The notes under the pieces: model-generated
Told to the model about the DNA's origin: nothing
Seen by the model: the letters and a program-made list of their open reading frames with translations, nothing else
The model's database searches: none
Part shown: one piece after another, positions 7,673-17,172 of the stretch
Numbering within the stretch: position 1 is the first letter of the stretch
Layout of the letters: each line of letters begins with the position of its first letter
Program-made: the position numbers and the translations under genes
Source of the DNA: Algibacter sp.
Lineage (GTDB): Bacteria; Bacteroidota; Bacteroidia; Flavobacteriales; Flavobacteriaceae
Assembly: GCF_029245835.1 (NCBI RefSeq)
Contig: NZ_JAQWOO010000074.1
Coordinates: forward strand, 1 to 58,538
DNA length: 58,538 nt
Reading direction: 5' to 3'

Positions 7673-9219
7673 GTGTTATCAATATTAAAATACCCGCCTT
7701 TATTTTCAGTTCTATCTAAAGATTGTCTAATAATTAAATGCGCTACATTTATCATATTTCGTAATTCACAAAGCGACGTGGTTATTTTAGATTCTCGATA
7801 CAAATCTTCAACTTCCTCATAAATCAAATCTAAATGTTTAATAGCTCTTTTTAAACGTTTATTACTTCTTACAATACCAACATAATCTCGCATTAAAGCT
7901 TGTAATTGTTTTAAATTATGTTTTATTAAAATATGTTCTTCTGGTATAATAGTGCCTTCATCATTCCAATCTGGAATATTAACCTTTATAGATTCAGGCT
8001 CTTTCTTAGAATGAAGTTTATAAATATTATGGGCATATACCAAAGCTTCTAATAAAGAATTTGAAGCCAATCTATTTGCACCATGCAGCCCGGTTCTAGA
8101 ACATTCTCCACAAGCAAATAAATTATTAATAGTGGTCGCTCCGTTGTTATTCACTTTAATGCCTCCGCATAAATAATGTGATGCTGGCACAACAGGAATC
8201 CAGTCTGTTTTAATATCTATATGATGCTCTAAACATTTCTTATAAATATTAGGAAAATGATTTATAAAGCTATCCATATCTAAATGGGTGCAATCTAGAT
8301 AAACATGCGATTCTCCAGATTTTTTTAGTTCGCTATCAATACTTTGCGACACAATATCTCTTGAAGCAAGTTCAGCACGCTCATCATAATCTGGCATAAA
8401 CCGATACCCCTTTTTATTTCTTAGGTAGGCACCAAAACCTCTAACGGCTTCAGAAATCAAAAAAGAAGATTCGCCTTTGGCTTCGTATAAAGCTGTTGGG
8501 TGAAATTGCACAAATTCCATATCCTCAATTCTAGCTTTAGCCCTGTATGCCATTGCAATACCATCACCAGTAGCAATTACGGGGTTTGTAGTGTGTCCAT
8601 AAACACAACCTATACCGCCAGAGGCCAACAATGTACTATTGGCTTTTATAGTGAAAATACGTCCAGACTTTTGATTAAAAACATACGCTCCATAACAAGA
8701 TAATTCCTCTGAATCCGCATATTTAAAATGATGATTTGTTACTAAATCTATTGCAAAATGGTGGGGTAAAATTGAAATATTAGGTAATTGATGTGCCTTA
8801 GTTAATAAAGCGCGTTCTATTTCGTAGCCTGTAATATCTTTATGGTGTACAATGCGGTATTCAGAATGCCCTCCTTCTTTACCTAAATCAAATTTCCCTG
8901 TATCATTCAGGTCAAAATTGGCGCCCCAAAGGAGTAACTCTTCTAAACGGTCTGGACCTTCTTTAACAACCATTTCTACAACATCTTCATCACAAAGGCC
9001 ATCGCCAGCAATTAAAGTGTCTTTTATATGTTTTTTAAAGGAGTCTTCTTCTTTATTTGAAACAATAGCAACACCTCCTTGCGCATATTTAGTATTAGAT
9101 TCGTCTTCATTGGCTTTAGTTACAATAACAACCGTTCTGTCAGGAAACTTTTCAGCTATTTTTACTGAAAATGTTAGACCTGCAACACCCGAACCTATTA
9201 CCAAATAATCTGTAGTCAT
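7663..9219 (-). CDS. nadB: L-aspartate oxidase
   Basis: The 518-residue FAD enzyme oxidises L-aspartate to iminoaspartate, the first step of de novo NAD synthesis. The N-terminal FAD motif is VIGSGVAGL; SNTKYAQGGVA and HSEYRIVHHKDITG are characteristic of L-aspartate oxidase and the succinate dehydrogenase flavoprotein family. HPTALY, SHYLCGGI and GLHGANRLASNSLLE complete the substrate and FAD sites, and a helical C-terminal domain follows. It is one base downstream of nadA in the same operon, so the two subunits of the quinolinate pathway are made together. Confidence 0.95.
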   Translation of the reverse strand: MTTDYLVIGSGVAGLTFSVKIAEKFPDRTVVIVTKANEDESNTKYAQGGVAIVSNKEEDSFKKHIKDTLIAGDGLCDEDVVEMVVKEGPDRLEELLLWGANFDLNDTGKFDLGKEGGHSEYRIVHHKDITGYEIERALLTKAHQLPNISILPHHFAIDLVTNHHFKYADSEELSCYGAYVFNQKSGRIFTIKANSTLLASGGIGCVYGHTTNPVIATGDGIAMAYRAKARIEDMEFVQFHPTALYEAKGESSFLISEAVRGFGAYLRNKKGYRFMPDYDERAELASRDIVSQSIDSELKKSGESHVYLDCTHLDMDSFINHFPNIYKKCLEHHIDIKTDWIPVVPASHYLCGGIKVNNNGATTINNLFACGECSRTGLHGANRLASNSLLEALVYAHNIYKLHSKKEPESIKVNIPDWNDEGTIIPEEHILIKHNLKQLQALMRDYVGIVRSNKRLKRAIKHLDLIYEEVEDLYRESKITTSLCELRNMINVAHLIIRQSLDRTENKGGYFNIDNTKK

Positions 9220-9220
9220 A

Positions 9221-10147
9221 TTATTTTGAAAGCTCTAGCATGCGTTCTATGGGCAACAATGCACGTTCAATTATAGCTGGATTAACTTCAATTTGCGGAG
9301 ACTCATTAAGCATACAATCGTATAGTTTTTGAAGGGTATTCATTTTCATGAAATGGCATTCGCTACACGCACAAGTATTATCTTCTTTTGCAGGCGCTGG
9401 AACCAATTCCGTATTAGGCATTTCTTGCTTCATCTTATGCAAAATACCTGCCTCGGTTGCTACAATAAACTTTTGGTCTTGATGTTCTTTTACATAATTT
9501 ATCATGCCTGATGTAGAACCAATATATGTTGCCGTATCTAAAATATGAGTTTCAGATTCTGGGTGGGCAATAATTTTATAATCCGGATATTTTTTATGAA
9601 GCTCTATGAGTTTGTCCATTGAAAACGCTTCGTGTACAATACAGCTACCATCCCAAAGCAGCATATCTCTACCTGTTTCATTTATAATATATTGTCCTAG
9701 ATTTCTATCTGGAGCAAAAATAATTGGCGTTTCTTTTGGAATAGAATTTACAATTTTTAATGCATTTGATGAGGTACAAACAATATCACTCAAGGCCTTA
9801 ATTTCCGCAGAACAGTTTACATAAGTAATCACCACATGGTTTGGGTGTGCTTTGGTAAATTTCTCGAAATCTTCTGGTGGACAAGAATCTGCCAATGAAC
9901 ATCCTGCCTTTAAATCTGGTAATACCACCGTTTTTTCTGGACTTAAAATTTTAGCCGTTTCCGCCATAAAATGAACACCTGCAAATACAATCATATCTGC
10001 ATCAGTTTCTGCCGCTTTTTGAGAGAGTCCTAAACTATCTCCTACGTAATCTGCTATATCTTGTATCTCGCCTACTTGATAATAATGCGCTAAAATAATA
10101 GCATTCTTTTCTTTTTTTAAGCGATTAATTTCTTTTACTAAATCCAT
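9221..10147 (-). CDS. nadA: Quinolinate synthase
   Basis: The 308-residue [4Fe-4S] enzyme condenses iminoaspartate with dihydroxyacetone phosphate to quinolinate. It has the three pseudo-repeated domains of NadA. The cluster cysteines are in [26 protein letters not shown], and the C-terminal [19 protein letters not shown] near the N-terminus and HPE in [10 protein letters not shown] are substrate-binding motifs. It is the first gene of the nadA-nadB pair. Confidence 0.95.
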   Translation of the reverse strand: MDLVKEINRLKKEKNAIILAHYYQVGEIQDIADYVGDSLGLSQKAAETDADMIVFAGVHFMAETAKILSPEKTVVLPDLKAGCSLADSCPPEDFEKFTKAHPNHVVITYVNCSAEIKALSDIVCTSSNALKIVNSIPKETPIIFAPDRNLGQYIINETGRDMLLWDGSCIVHEAFSMDKLIELHKKYPDYKIIAHPESETHILDTATYIGSTSGMINYVKEHQDQKFIVATEAGILHKMKQEMPNTELVPAPAKEDNTCACSECHFMKMNTLQKLYDCMLNESPQIEVNPAIIERALLPIERMLELSK

Positions 10148-10368
10148 TTTAATCTTTTAAGAATAATTGCAAAATAGTTAATAACTACTATTTCTTATTA
10201 CTAAAGTTACAAATATCTTAATTAAAAGCTTTAATAAAATATGAATTCCTAAAAAAAAATAATGGAATATCGAACCTACAGTTTTTTTATAAAATCATTA
10301 AATTTTCATTAAACAAAGGCTTCAATAATTCATAAAACTAAAACTCGTTTTTAGTTATTTATTATATT

Positions 10369-12177
10369 TTAAGATATAACCGTTAAATTTTGAATTTCTA
10401 ATTGAATCCTATTCAAAGTTTTCTCACTCTTTTCTAACTCTTTTAAAACTGTAGTTTTAATACCTTCAAAACTATGCTTAACCTCCTTAAATAAATTTTG
10501 ATAATACACAATTCCAGCTTTCATATTACTAGTAAATGTATGTAGATATTTTTCATCTTTCCTATTCATTGAAGTCTTAGCATCATCTAACTTATCCTTA
10601 AGATAGTCAATGTAAATATGAAGCTCTTTAATAAATAAATTAGGACGATCTGGACGAGACACCATATTACTTCTGCCATAAATATGATCTGTAATATTTT
10701 CAAGACTCATCACTTTAGAATAGTATGCCATATTAGGTCCAGGACAAACGGAAACACCATCGCCCTCAACTTTGGTATCTAAATTATATTTTAATAAAGC
10801 AGAGGTACCAAGCCCAACGCAAGTACAAGATTTTTCAGTAATTTTATTAAGCTCTTTTTGGTATATATCTGGATTTAAGCCCATACCATCTAAGGCTTTA
10901 ATCTTGTTGTATTGATACTCTCTTGATGCTGTACAAATACCTTTTTCTTTAAATTCCTTATTTAAAGCAACAAACTTTTTAGGGCAAGAACTACCGGGTC
11001 TGTCTTTATTAATCAGTGCCTGCTTTTCAATATCTTTTGTATTATCCCTTAAATTATTAAAAGGAATTCCTAATGGTGAAATATTACTGAGGTACAAATC
11101 TTTTTCCTCAGCTTTAGCTAATTTCGCTAGGGTATTATCATCAACTGTAGTGGCCTCTGGAACTAATAAAAAAGGACTGCCCCAACCTATTGAATCTAGG
11201 TTGTAATGGTCTAATAAAAAATTATGCTCTTCTTGGGTTCCAACACCGCCTTGAGCGCTAATTTCTATAGATAGCGGTTGTTTAGGAATACTTTTATTTT
11301 GGCTTAAAAGCGCTTTAGAAAACACACTATGAATAGTTTCAATAAGGGCACCTCGCTTTTCATTAAATTCTGCTAAAACAGGCCCTAACAAATATCCCTC
11401 AGTTGCAAATGCATGTCCCCCACAATTCAGTCCGGATTCTATTCTATATTCTGAAACCCAAAGGCCTTTTTTAGCTAAAAATCGTCCTTGAATAAGTGCA
11501 GATCTATAATCACTAACTTTTAAAATAATTCGTTTTTTTATGTTTCCATTTTCGTCTGGATAAAAATCATCAAACTGAGACATATAACTGAATAATCTAG
11601 GGTTCATACCAGCAGAAAGTACAACTGAAGAATGTAATTTACTTTCTGCAAAACCACGAAGTGCTGCATGAGCATCATTATATTCAACATCTAATTTCTC
11701 GTCTTTTTTATAGTTATCCTTATCAACTTTAGTCATGATATTAACATCAATGGCACCCATAACCAGATTATTTGATGCCCATTTTTTTATTTCAGTAAAA
11801 TCAACGCCTTTTGAAGTTAACTTTTTAAAATCAGCTTTAAGGTTTGAATTATCGGGAAGCATATTAATATACGCTAGCAATTCATCTCCTTTTTTAGAAG
11901 TCGCCGTTTTTAAAGTTTCAAACTTGTTTTCAGCTAAATCGCTTATTAAATTCAGATAAGAGGTTATTCTTTTTGCTCTAAAATCATCAATCTTTTCAGA
12001 AATTTCTTGATAAGGTATTTCAAATTTTTCACTGTACATCTTTCTTAACTTCTCCAATAAAATATCATCTACTAAAGATATTACTGAATCCATACCGTAC
12101 TGCGCCACTTTTAAAGGCGTATCTATTGTAAAACCAATTCCCATTACAGGAATGTGAAACGAATGTGCTTTTTTCAT
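10369..12177 (-). CDS. Uncharacterised Cys-rich enzyme, possible TIM-barrel flavoprotein
   Basis: This large conserved-looking protein has about 602 residues. The start is set at 12177 (MKKAHSF) because a TACCTTTG promoter box covers the upstream TTG at 12198. The N-terminus HIPVMGIGFTIDTPLKVA and the later SAQGGVGTQEEH, WGSPFLLVPEATT recall nitronate monooxygenase/IMPDH-like barrels, but the match is weak. Six cysteines fall in motifs that look ligand-like: GLNCGGH (about 252), SSCPKK (397), GICTAS (412), SCTCVG (448/450) and VCPGPN (476). These could hold an iron-sulfur cluster or act catalytically. The C-terminal 100 residues are helical. Function unknown. It is monocistronic and divergent from ppc. 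Confidence 0.6.
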   Translation of the reverse strand: MKKAHSFHIPVMGIGFTIDTPLKVAQYGMDSVISLVDDILLEKLRKMYSEKFEIPYQEISEKIDDFRAKRITSYLNLISDLAENKFETLKTATSKKGDELLAYINMLPDNSNLKADFKKLTSKGVDFTEIKKWASNNLVMGAIDVNIMTKVDKDNYKKDEKLDVEYNDAHAALRGFAESKLHSSVVLSAGMNPRLFSYMSQFDDFYPDENGNIKKRIILKVSDYRSALIQGRFLAKKGLWVSEYRIESGLNCGGHAFATEGYLLGPVLAEFNEKRGALIETIHSVFSKALLSQNKSIPKQPLSIEISAQGGVGTQEEHNFLLDHYNLDSIGWGSPFLLVPEATTVDDNTLAKLAKAEEKDLYLSNISPLGIPFNNLRDNTKDIEKQALINKDRPGSSCPKKFVALNKEFKEKGICTASREYQYNKIKALDGMGLNPDIYQKELNKITEKSCTCVGLGTSALLKYNLDTKVEGDGVSVCPGPNMAYYSKVMSLENITDHIYGRSNMVSRPDRPNLFIKELHIYIDYLKDKLDDAKTSMNRKDEKYLHTFTSNMKAGIVYYQNLFKEVKHSFEGIKTTVLKELEKSEKTLNRIQLEIQNLTVIS

Positions 12178-12195
12178 ATTGTAAATATTAATCGA

Positions 12196-12203
12196 CAAAG
12201 GTA
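12196..12203 (-). promoter_or_regulatory. -7 promoter box of the unknown Cys-rich enzyme
   Basis: On the minus strand the box reads TACCTTTG, an exact TAnnTTTG match, placing transcription start near 12191 and a short leader before the ATG at 12177. No clear TTG is seen at -33; that position is occupied by a palindrome, which fits activator dependence. Confidence 0.5.
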
Positions 12204-12220
12204 GAGTGAGGTTAAAGAAG

Positions 12221-12266
12221 ATTACATGATTTATATCATGTAATTAACTATCATGAATGCATGATA
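12221..12266. promoter_or_regulatory. Twin palindromes, candidate Crp/Fnr-type operator
   Basis: ATTACATGAT-TTAT-ATCATGTAAT (12221-12244) is a perfect 10-bp inverted repeat, and TATCATG-AATG-CATGATA (12249-12266) is a second perfect one. The hexamer CATGAT or its complement occurs four times. The first site has the Crp/Fnr-like core TGAT-N4-ATCA and is centred about 41-42 bp upstream of the predicted start of the unknown enzyme, the classic class II activator position. It also lies in the divergent region shared with ppc. A matching site is at 42870-42889. Confidence 0.6.
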
Positions 12267-12450
12267 AACGCATTTGGAGTGTTTTAAAAAAGAAGAAAAT
12301 ATTAAAAAAATTAAGGTATCCAAGCTATTTTTTTTAATTATTCACAATCATAATTCATCAAAGAACAGAAATTGATAAAACTTTAAAAAGACTATGTGTT
12401 TCGTTTAAGCTTCACTACTTTTATGGTTAATTTTTTCAACAGAAGATACT

Positions 12451-15042
12451 ATGCCAGTAAAACCAAAATTAACACGATTTAATCAAAATGTGTTATCAAA
12501 ATACCAGATATATAACAGTATATTCATGACATTACCTTTTGATGCTGTTACAAAAACAGGAGTATTACTTCCGTTATTTCATGAAACCTGTAAAAAAGGA
12601 TTTAACAACGGAGATGATCCTACTGCCATTGTTGACTCCTTTTTTGAAAAATATCAAGCTAGAAGAAATAAACAAAGCCAAATTAACTTACTATTTAGGT
12701 TTATTCAATATATAGAAAGACAAGTTGTTTTATTTGATGCTATTGAAGATGCATCATTCTCAGTTGTAAATAATATGGAGGGTTTAGGTACTTTAAGAAA
12801 CCTTAAAGAAACCGCAAGTTCTGAAGGAAAGTTAGAAGAACTTAAAGCATTTCTTGAAGAATTTAAAGTTCGAATCGTTTTAACGGCTCACCCAACACAA
12901 TTTTACCCAGGTTCTGTTTTAGGTATTATTACAGAACTTACAGATGCCATTAAAAGAAACGATTTAACAGAAATAAACAATCTATTTGGTCAATTAGGAA
13001 AAACACCTTTTTTCAAACAAAAGAAGCCAACACCTTACCAAGAGGCAAAAAGCTTAATGTGGTACCTTGAAAATGTATTTTATCAATCATTTGGTGATAT
13101 TTATAATTACATTCAAACGAATATTTATGATGATGGTAAAAAACACAACGATATTATAAACATTGGATTTTGGCCAGGAGGAGACCGTGATGGAAACCCG
13201 TTTGTAAAACCAGAAACTACTTTAAAAGTTGCAAAAAAATTAAAAAAATCTATTCTTAAAAAGTATTACCAAGATTTAAAAAATTTAAGAAGAAAGCTAA
13301 CATTTAAAGGTGTTGAAGATCGTATTATTCGTCTTGAAACCATCATGTACGAATACAGCATTAATTTAAAAACAAAAAAAGCAATTAGCGCTAAAGAATT
13401 AAGAGCAGAGCTTTTAAGTATAAGAGATGTTATTGTAAACGAGCATCAATCATTATATGTAAGTGAAATTAACAACCTAATAAATAGAGTTCATCTTTTT
13501 GCTTACAGATTTGCATCTTTAGATATCAGACAAGATAGTAGAATACACCATAATGTTTTCACAACAGTTATAGACCACTTAATTGCTAAAGGCAACTCAT
13601 CTTTCCCAGATAATTATCACGATTTATCTGAAGCTGAACAAATTAAAATACTATCAAAAGCCACTGATGATATTGAAGATTTAGAGATTTTTGAAGATGA
13701 AATGGTTAGCAATACTTTAAAAACTATTGCTATAATAAAAGACATTCAAAAAAGCAATGGTGAACGTGGCGCTAACCGATACATTATTAGCAACAACCAA
13801 ACAGCACTTAATGTAATACAGTTATTTGCTATGTTGAGAATGGTGGCTTTTAAAGATAATTTAACAGTTGATGTAGCGCCGTTATTTGAAACCATTCCTG
13901 ATTTAGAAAATGCACCAGGAGTTATGGAACAATTGTACCTAAACCCAGAATACATGGCTCATTTAAGAGCTAGAGGAAGCAAACAGCATATTATGTTAGG
14001 GTTCTCTGATGGCACAAAAGATGGTGGTTATTTAATGGCAAACTGGGGTATTTATAAAGCAAAAGAATTGCTAACTGAAATGTCTAGAAAATATGATATT
14101 ACCGTTATATTCTTTGATGGTCGTGGCGGACCTCCTGCTCGTGGTGGTGGAAAAACGCATAATTTCTACTCATCTTTAGGACCAACTATTGAAGATAAAG
14201 AAGTACAGATTACCATTCAAGGACAAACGGTAAGTTCTAATTTTGGAACCAACGACTCTTCACAATATAACTTAGAGCAATTAATTACTTCTGGTATAAA
14301 AAATAGAATTGATGGCGAAAAGAATCGTTTATCAAATGAAGATAGAACGGTAATGAATGATCTTGCAGAAACAAGTTACCAAACTTATAAAGATTTTAAA
14401 AGCCATCCCATGTTTATCCCATATTTGGAACGCATGAGTACTTTAAAATATTACGCAAAAACCAATATTGGAAGTAGACCTTCTAAAAGAGGCACATCAG
14501 ATAAATTAGTGTTTTCAGATTTAAGAGCCATCCCTTTTGTAGGGTCTTGGAGTCAGTTAAAACAAAACGTTCCAGGTTTTTATGGTGTTGGTACAGCATT
14601 AAAAGTTTACGAAGATAAAGGTGAATGGCATAAAGTTGAAGACCTTTACCACAACTCTAAATTCTTTAAAACACTCCTAGAAAACAGTATGATGTCCTTA
14701 ACTAAATCGTTTTTTGATTTAACAAAATACATGTCTAAAGACGAAGAGTTTGGCGGTTTTTGGAATATTATTTTTGAAGAATACAAAACCACTAAAAGAT
14801 TATTATTAAAACTAACCGGGTACACTGAGTTAATGGAAAACGAGCCTTCTGGAAAAGCTTCAATTGAAGTAAGAGAGTCTATCGTTTTACCGTTATTAAC
14901 CATTCAGCAATACGCACTTAAAAAGATACAAGAGTTTGAAAAAGCTGGTGTAGCTGCTGACGATCCTGAAAAATTAATTTTCGAAAAGATTGTAACACGA
15001 TCGTTATTTGGAAATATTAATGCCAGTAGAAATTCAGCATAA
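12451..15042 (+). CDS. ppc: Phosphoenolpyruvate carboxylase
   Basis: The 863-residue enzyme carboxylates PEP to oxaloacetate, replenishing the TCA cycle. Active-site motifs are all present: VLTAHPTQ (catalytic His), FWPGGDRDGNPFVK, MLGFSDGTKDGGYLMANW, and FFDGRGGPPARGGGKTH, plus QGQTVSSNFG. IGSRPSKRG and GVGTAL occur further on. The C-terminus ends in NASRNSA rather than the widely conserved NTG tail. It is a single gene followed by a terminator and divergent from the Cys-rich unknown enzyme. Confidence 0.95.
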   Translation: MPVKPKLTRFNQNVLSKYQIYNSIFMTLPFDAVTKTGVLLPLFHETCKKGFNNGDDPTAIVDSFFEKYQARRNKQSQINLLFRFIQYIERQVVLFDAIEDASFSVVNNMEGLGTLRNLKETASSEGKLEELKAFLEEFKVRIVLTAHPTQFYPGSVLGIITELTDAIKRNDLTEINNLFGQLGKTPFFKQKKPTPYQEAKSLMWYLENVFYQSFGDIYNYIQTNIYDDGKKHNDIINIGFWPGGDRDGNPFVKPETTLKVAKKLKKSILKKYYQDLKNLRRKLTFKGVEDRIIRLETIMYEYSINLKTKKAISAKELRAELLSIRDVIVNEHQSLYVSEINNLINRVHLFAYRFASLDIRQDSRIHHNVFTTVIDHLIAKGNSSFPDNYHDLSEAEQIKILSKATDDIEDLEIFEDEMVSNTLKTIAIIKDIQKSNGERGANRYIISNNQTALNVIQLFAMLRMVAFKDNLTVDVAPLFETIPDLENAPGVMEQLYLNPEYMAHLRARGSKQHIMLGFSDGTKDGGYLMANWGIYKAKELLTEMSRKYDITVIFFDGRGGPPARGGGKTHNFYSSLGPTIEDKEVQITIQGQTVSSNFGTNDSSQYNLEQLITSGIKNRIDGEKNRLSNEDRTVMNDLAETSYQTYKDFKSHPMFIPYLERMSTLKYYAKTNIGSRPSKRGTSDKLVFSDLRAIPFVGSWSQLKQNVPGFYGVGTALKVYEDKGEWHKVEDLYHNSKFFKTLLENSMMSLTKSFFDLTKYMSKDEEFGGFWNIIFEEYKTTKRLLLKLTGYTELMENEPSGKASIEVRESIVLPLLTIQQYALKKIQEFEKAGVAADDPEKLIFEKIVTRSLFGNINASRNSA

Positions 15043-15069
15043 GTATTTTTCATAAAACACAAAAAAATC

Positions 15070-15102
15070 AAAGCCTTCACTTTTTTAGTAAAGGCTTTTT
15101 TA
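15070..15102 (+). terminator. ppc terminator
   Basis: The stem AAAGCCTT / AAGGCTTT, extended by a few pairs after one mismatch, is followed by a T-run 28 bp after the ppc stop. Confidence 0.65.
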
Positions 15103-15361
15103 TGTAATAAATCTAAGCCAGTAATCCTAAAAAGTTACTACTCTAAGTGCTTTTTGGACGTTATCAAAAGAGTCAGGCTATACGCTATAAGTCCTTGGTA
15201 TTAAATCTCTGTGGACTTTTATTCACTTTTTTTTATATGTTGTTTTTATGAACATAAATGTTTCATTGCTATTAACTAAAGCGGACTTTCAAATTATTAA
15301 TTAATATGACTCAGCTTCACCTTTTAACACCCTTTAATTGTAGCACTTAACTTTACAAAAC
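15103..15361. other. Gap between convergent ppc and amt
   Basis: I see no gene, repeat shared with the rest of the window, or clear regulatory motif here. The stretch is AT-rich and carries stops in all frames. Confidence 0.5.
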
Positions 15362-15400
15362 AAAAAAAAAGGACGCCTTGCAAAAGCAAAACATCCTTTT
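15362..15400 (-). terminator. Terminator of the ammonium-transport genes
   Basis: Read on the minus strand, a 13-bp stem (AAGGATGTTTTGC / GCAAGGCGTCCTT, with three G-U pairs) and a 4-nt loop are followed by a run of nine T, 37 bp after the stop of the 15437-16666 gene. Confidence 0.7.
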
Positions 15401-15436
15401 AATCAAACTAACTAAACTAAACTAAATTGTTATTAA

Positions 15437-16666
15437 TTAGTGCTCATTTAACCTGAAATCTGGATACGCATCCATTCCATGCTCATGACCATCTAATCCT
15501 TCTAATTCTTCTTTTTCAGACACTCTAATTCCAATAGTTTTCTTAAGTGTAAATATTATAATGAATGATGTTACAATACAAAATACAGCATAACAAGCCA
15601 CGCCTATTAATTGTGCAACAAATGTATGATCTGGGTTAGTTGAAAATATTCCAACAGCTAAAGTTCCCCAAATACCACAAATTAAGTGCACTGCAATTGC
15701 TCCTACTGGATCATCTAATTTAATAGCATCTACAAAAGCAACAGCAAATACAATAAGCGCACCAGCAACAGCACCAATAATAATGGCACTCTCAGGAGTC
15801 ATAACATCCGCACCAGCAGTAATACCTACTAAACCACCTAAAATACCATTTAAAAACATGGTTAAATCTAAATTTTTATATTTTAGAAATGATACCACCA
15901 TAGCAACTACTCCACCTGAAGCTGCCGCTAAACAAGTTGTTACCAGCGTTAATGATGTTAATTCTGGGTCAGCAGAAAGTACAGAACCACCGTTAAATCC
16001 AAACCATCCTAACCAAAGAACTAATACCCCAGCAGTAGCTAATGGTATACTATGACCTGGAATAGCTTGAGGCTTTCCATTTTTAAATTTGCCAATTCTT
16101 GAACCTAACAAATAAACAGCAACCAAAGCAGCCCATCCACCAACAGAGTGTACTAGTGTAGAACCAGCAAAATCATAAAATCCGAGTTGATCCAAAAATC
16201 CACCACCCCATTTCCATGATCCGGCAATTGGGTAAATTAAACCAACGTATATCACAGTAAAAATCATAAATGCACCAATTTTCATACGCTCCGCAACGGC
16301 CCCTGAAACAATAGTTGCAGCTGTTGCAGCAAACATTCCTTGAAATAAGAAATCTGTCCACCATGTATAACCACCATCAGCATATTCTGGAGTCATTCCA
16401 TTTTCCGGAGGCGCAATACCAAATCCTGCAAAATCAAAAAATCCAGCTGAACCTTCAGCAAACCCTGGATACATTAAGTTGAATCCCATTATATAATACA
16501 ATAGTAAACCAACTGTAATGATAAAAATGTTTTTAAATAATATGTTTATTGTATTTTTTTGTCTTGTTAGCCCAATCTCCAAAAATGCAAAACCAGTATG
16601 CATAAAAAAGACGAGTGCCGTACAGACCATCATCCATACGTTATTAGCTGTAAATAATCCTTCCAT
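15437..16666 (-). CDS. amtB: Ammonium transporter (Amt), first copy
   Basis: The 409-residue channel has 11 predicted helices and conducts ammonium/ammonia across the inner membrane. The twin pore histidines lie in STLVHSVGGWAALVA and GAIAVHLICGIWG. Other Amt signatures are GFAFLEIGLTRQKNT, WKWGGGFL and LGWFGFNGGS. The cytoplasmic tail (RVSEKEELEGLDGHEHG) is of the type that packs against P-II. It starts 10 bp after the P-II gene, the classical glnK-amtB arrangement, and is about half identical by eye to the second Amt at 17173. Confidence 0.92.
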   Translation of the reverse strand: MEGLFTANNVWMMVCTALVFFMHTGFAFLEIGLTRQKNTINILFKNIFIITVGLLLYYIMGFNLMYPGFAEGSAGFFDFAGFGIAPPENGMTPEYADGGYTWWTDFLFQGMFAATAATIVSGAVAERMKIGAFMIFTVIYVGLIYPIAGSWKWGGGFLDQLGFYDFAGSTLVHSVGGWAALVAVYLLGSRIGKFKNGKPQAIPGHSIPLATAGVLVLWLGWFGFNGGSVLSADPELTSLTLVTTCLAAASGGVVAMVVSFLKYKNLDLTMFLNGILGGLVGITAGADVMTPESAIIIGAVAGALIVFAVAFVDAIKLDDPVGAIAVHLICGIWGTLAVGIFSTNPDHTFVAQLIGVACYAVFCIVTSFIIIFTLKKTIGIRVSEKEELEGLDGHEHGMDAYPDFRLNEH

Positions 16667-16676
16667 AATTGTTATT

Positions 16677-17027
16677 TTATTTTGATACTTTCTTTAAAGT
16701 GTCTCCTCCTTTTTCTCCAGTTCTTATTCTATAAGTTTCTGTAATGTCTGATACGAAAATTTTACCATCTCCAACTTCTCCTGTTGCAGCAGATTTTAAT
16801 AAGGCATCTAAGGTTATTTTTTCAAAATCGTCATTTACCACAATTGATAAGTATCTTCTTTGAATATCGCTCGTACTATATGAAACACCTCTGTAAACGT
16901 GTGCTTCTTTTTCGTTACCTAAACCTGTTACATCCCAATAAGAGAAGAAGTTTACATCTACTTGATGCAACGCTTCTTTAACGGCACTAAATTTAGATTT
17001 TCTAATAATTGCTTCAATTTTTTTCAT
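16677..17027 (-). CDS. Nitrogen regulatory protein P-II
   Basis: This 116-residue member of the GlnB/GlnK family is a trimeric sensor of 2-oxoglutarate, ATP and ADP that blocks Amt channels and tunes nitrogen metabolism. Features are MKKIEAIIRKSKFSAVKEAL, the T-loop after YRG, with a tyrosine at residue 50 in the uridylylation position, the B-loop AATGEVGDGKIFV, and a basic C-terminus. The segment after the T-loop Tyr (STSDIQRRYL) departs from the usual VDFLPK form, so modification may differ from enteric GlnB. It lies between two amt genes. Confidence 0.9.
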   Translation of the reverse strand: MKKIEAIIRKSKFSAVKEALHQVDVNFFSYWDVTGLGNEKEAHVYRGVSYSTSDIQRRYLSIVVNDDFEKITLDALLKSAATGEVGDGKIFVSDITETYRIRTGEKGGDTLKKVSK

Positions 17028-17172
17028 AATTTATTATCTTATAATTGTTTAGTTTGTTAAAATAGGAAATTATTTAATGCTGATAACTAAACTTTGAAAA
17101 CACTACTTTTATTAAAGTCTAAAAGATGCCTTAGTTATAAGGCACCTTTTAGATAATAATTTAATTTTATAA

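Noticed and set aside
12198-12198. TTG start seven codons upstream for the unknown enzyme
   Set aside because: The TTG lies in the TACCTTTG promoter box; ATG at 12177 fits better.
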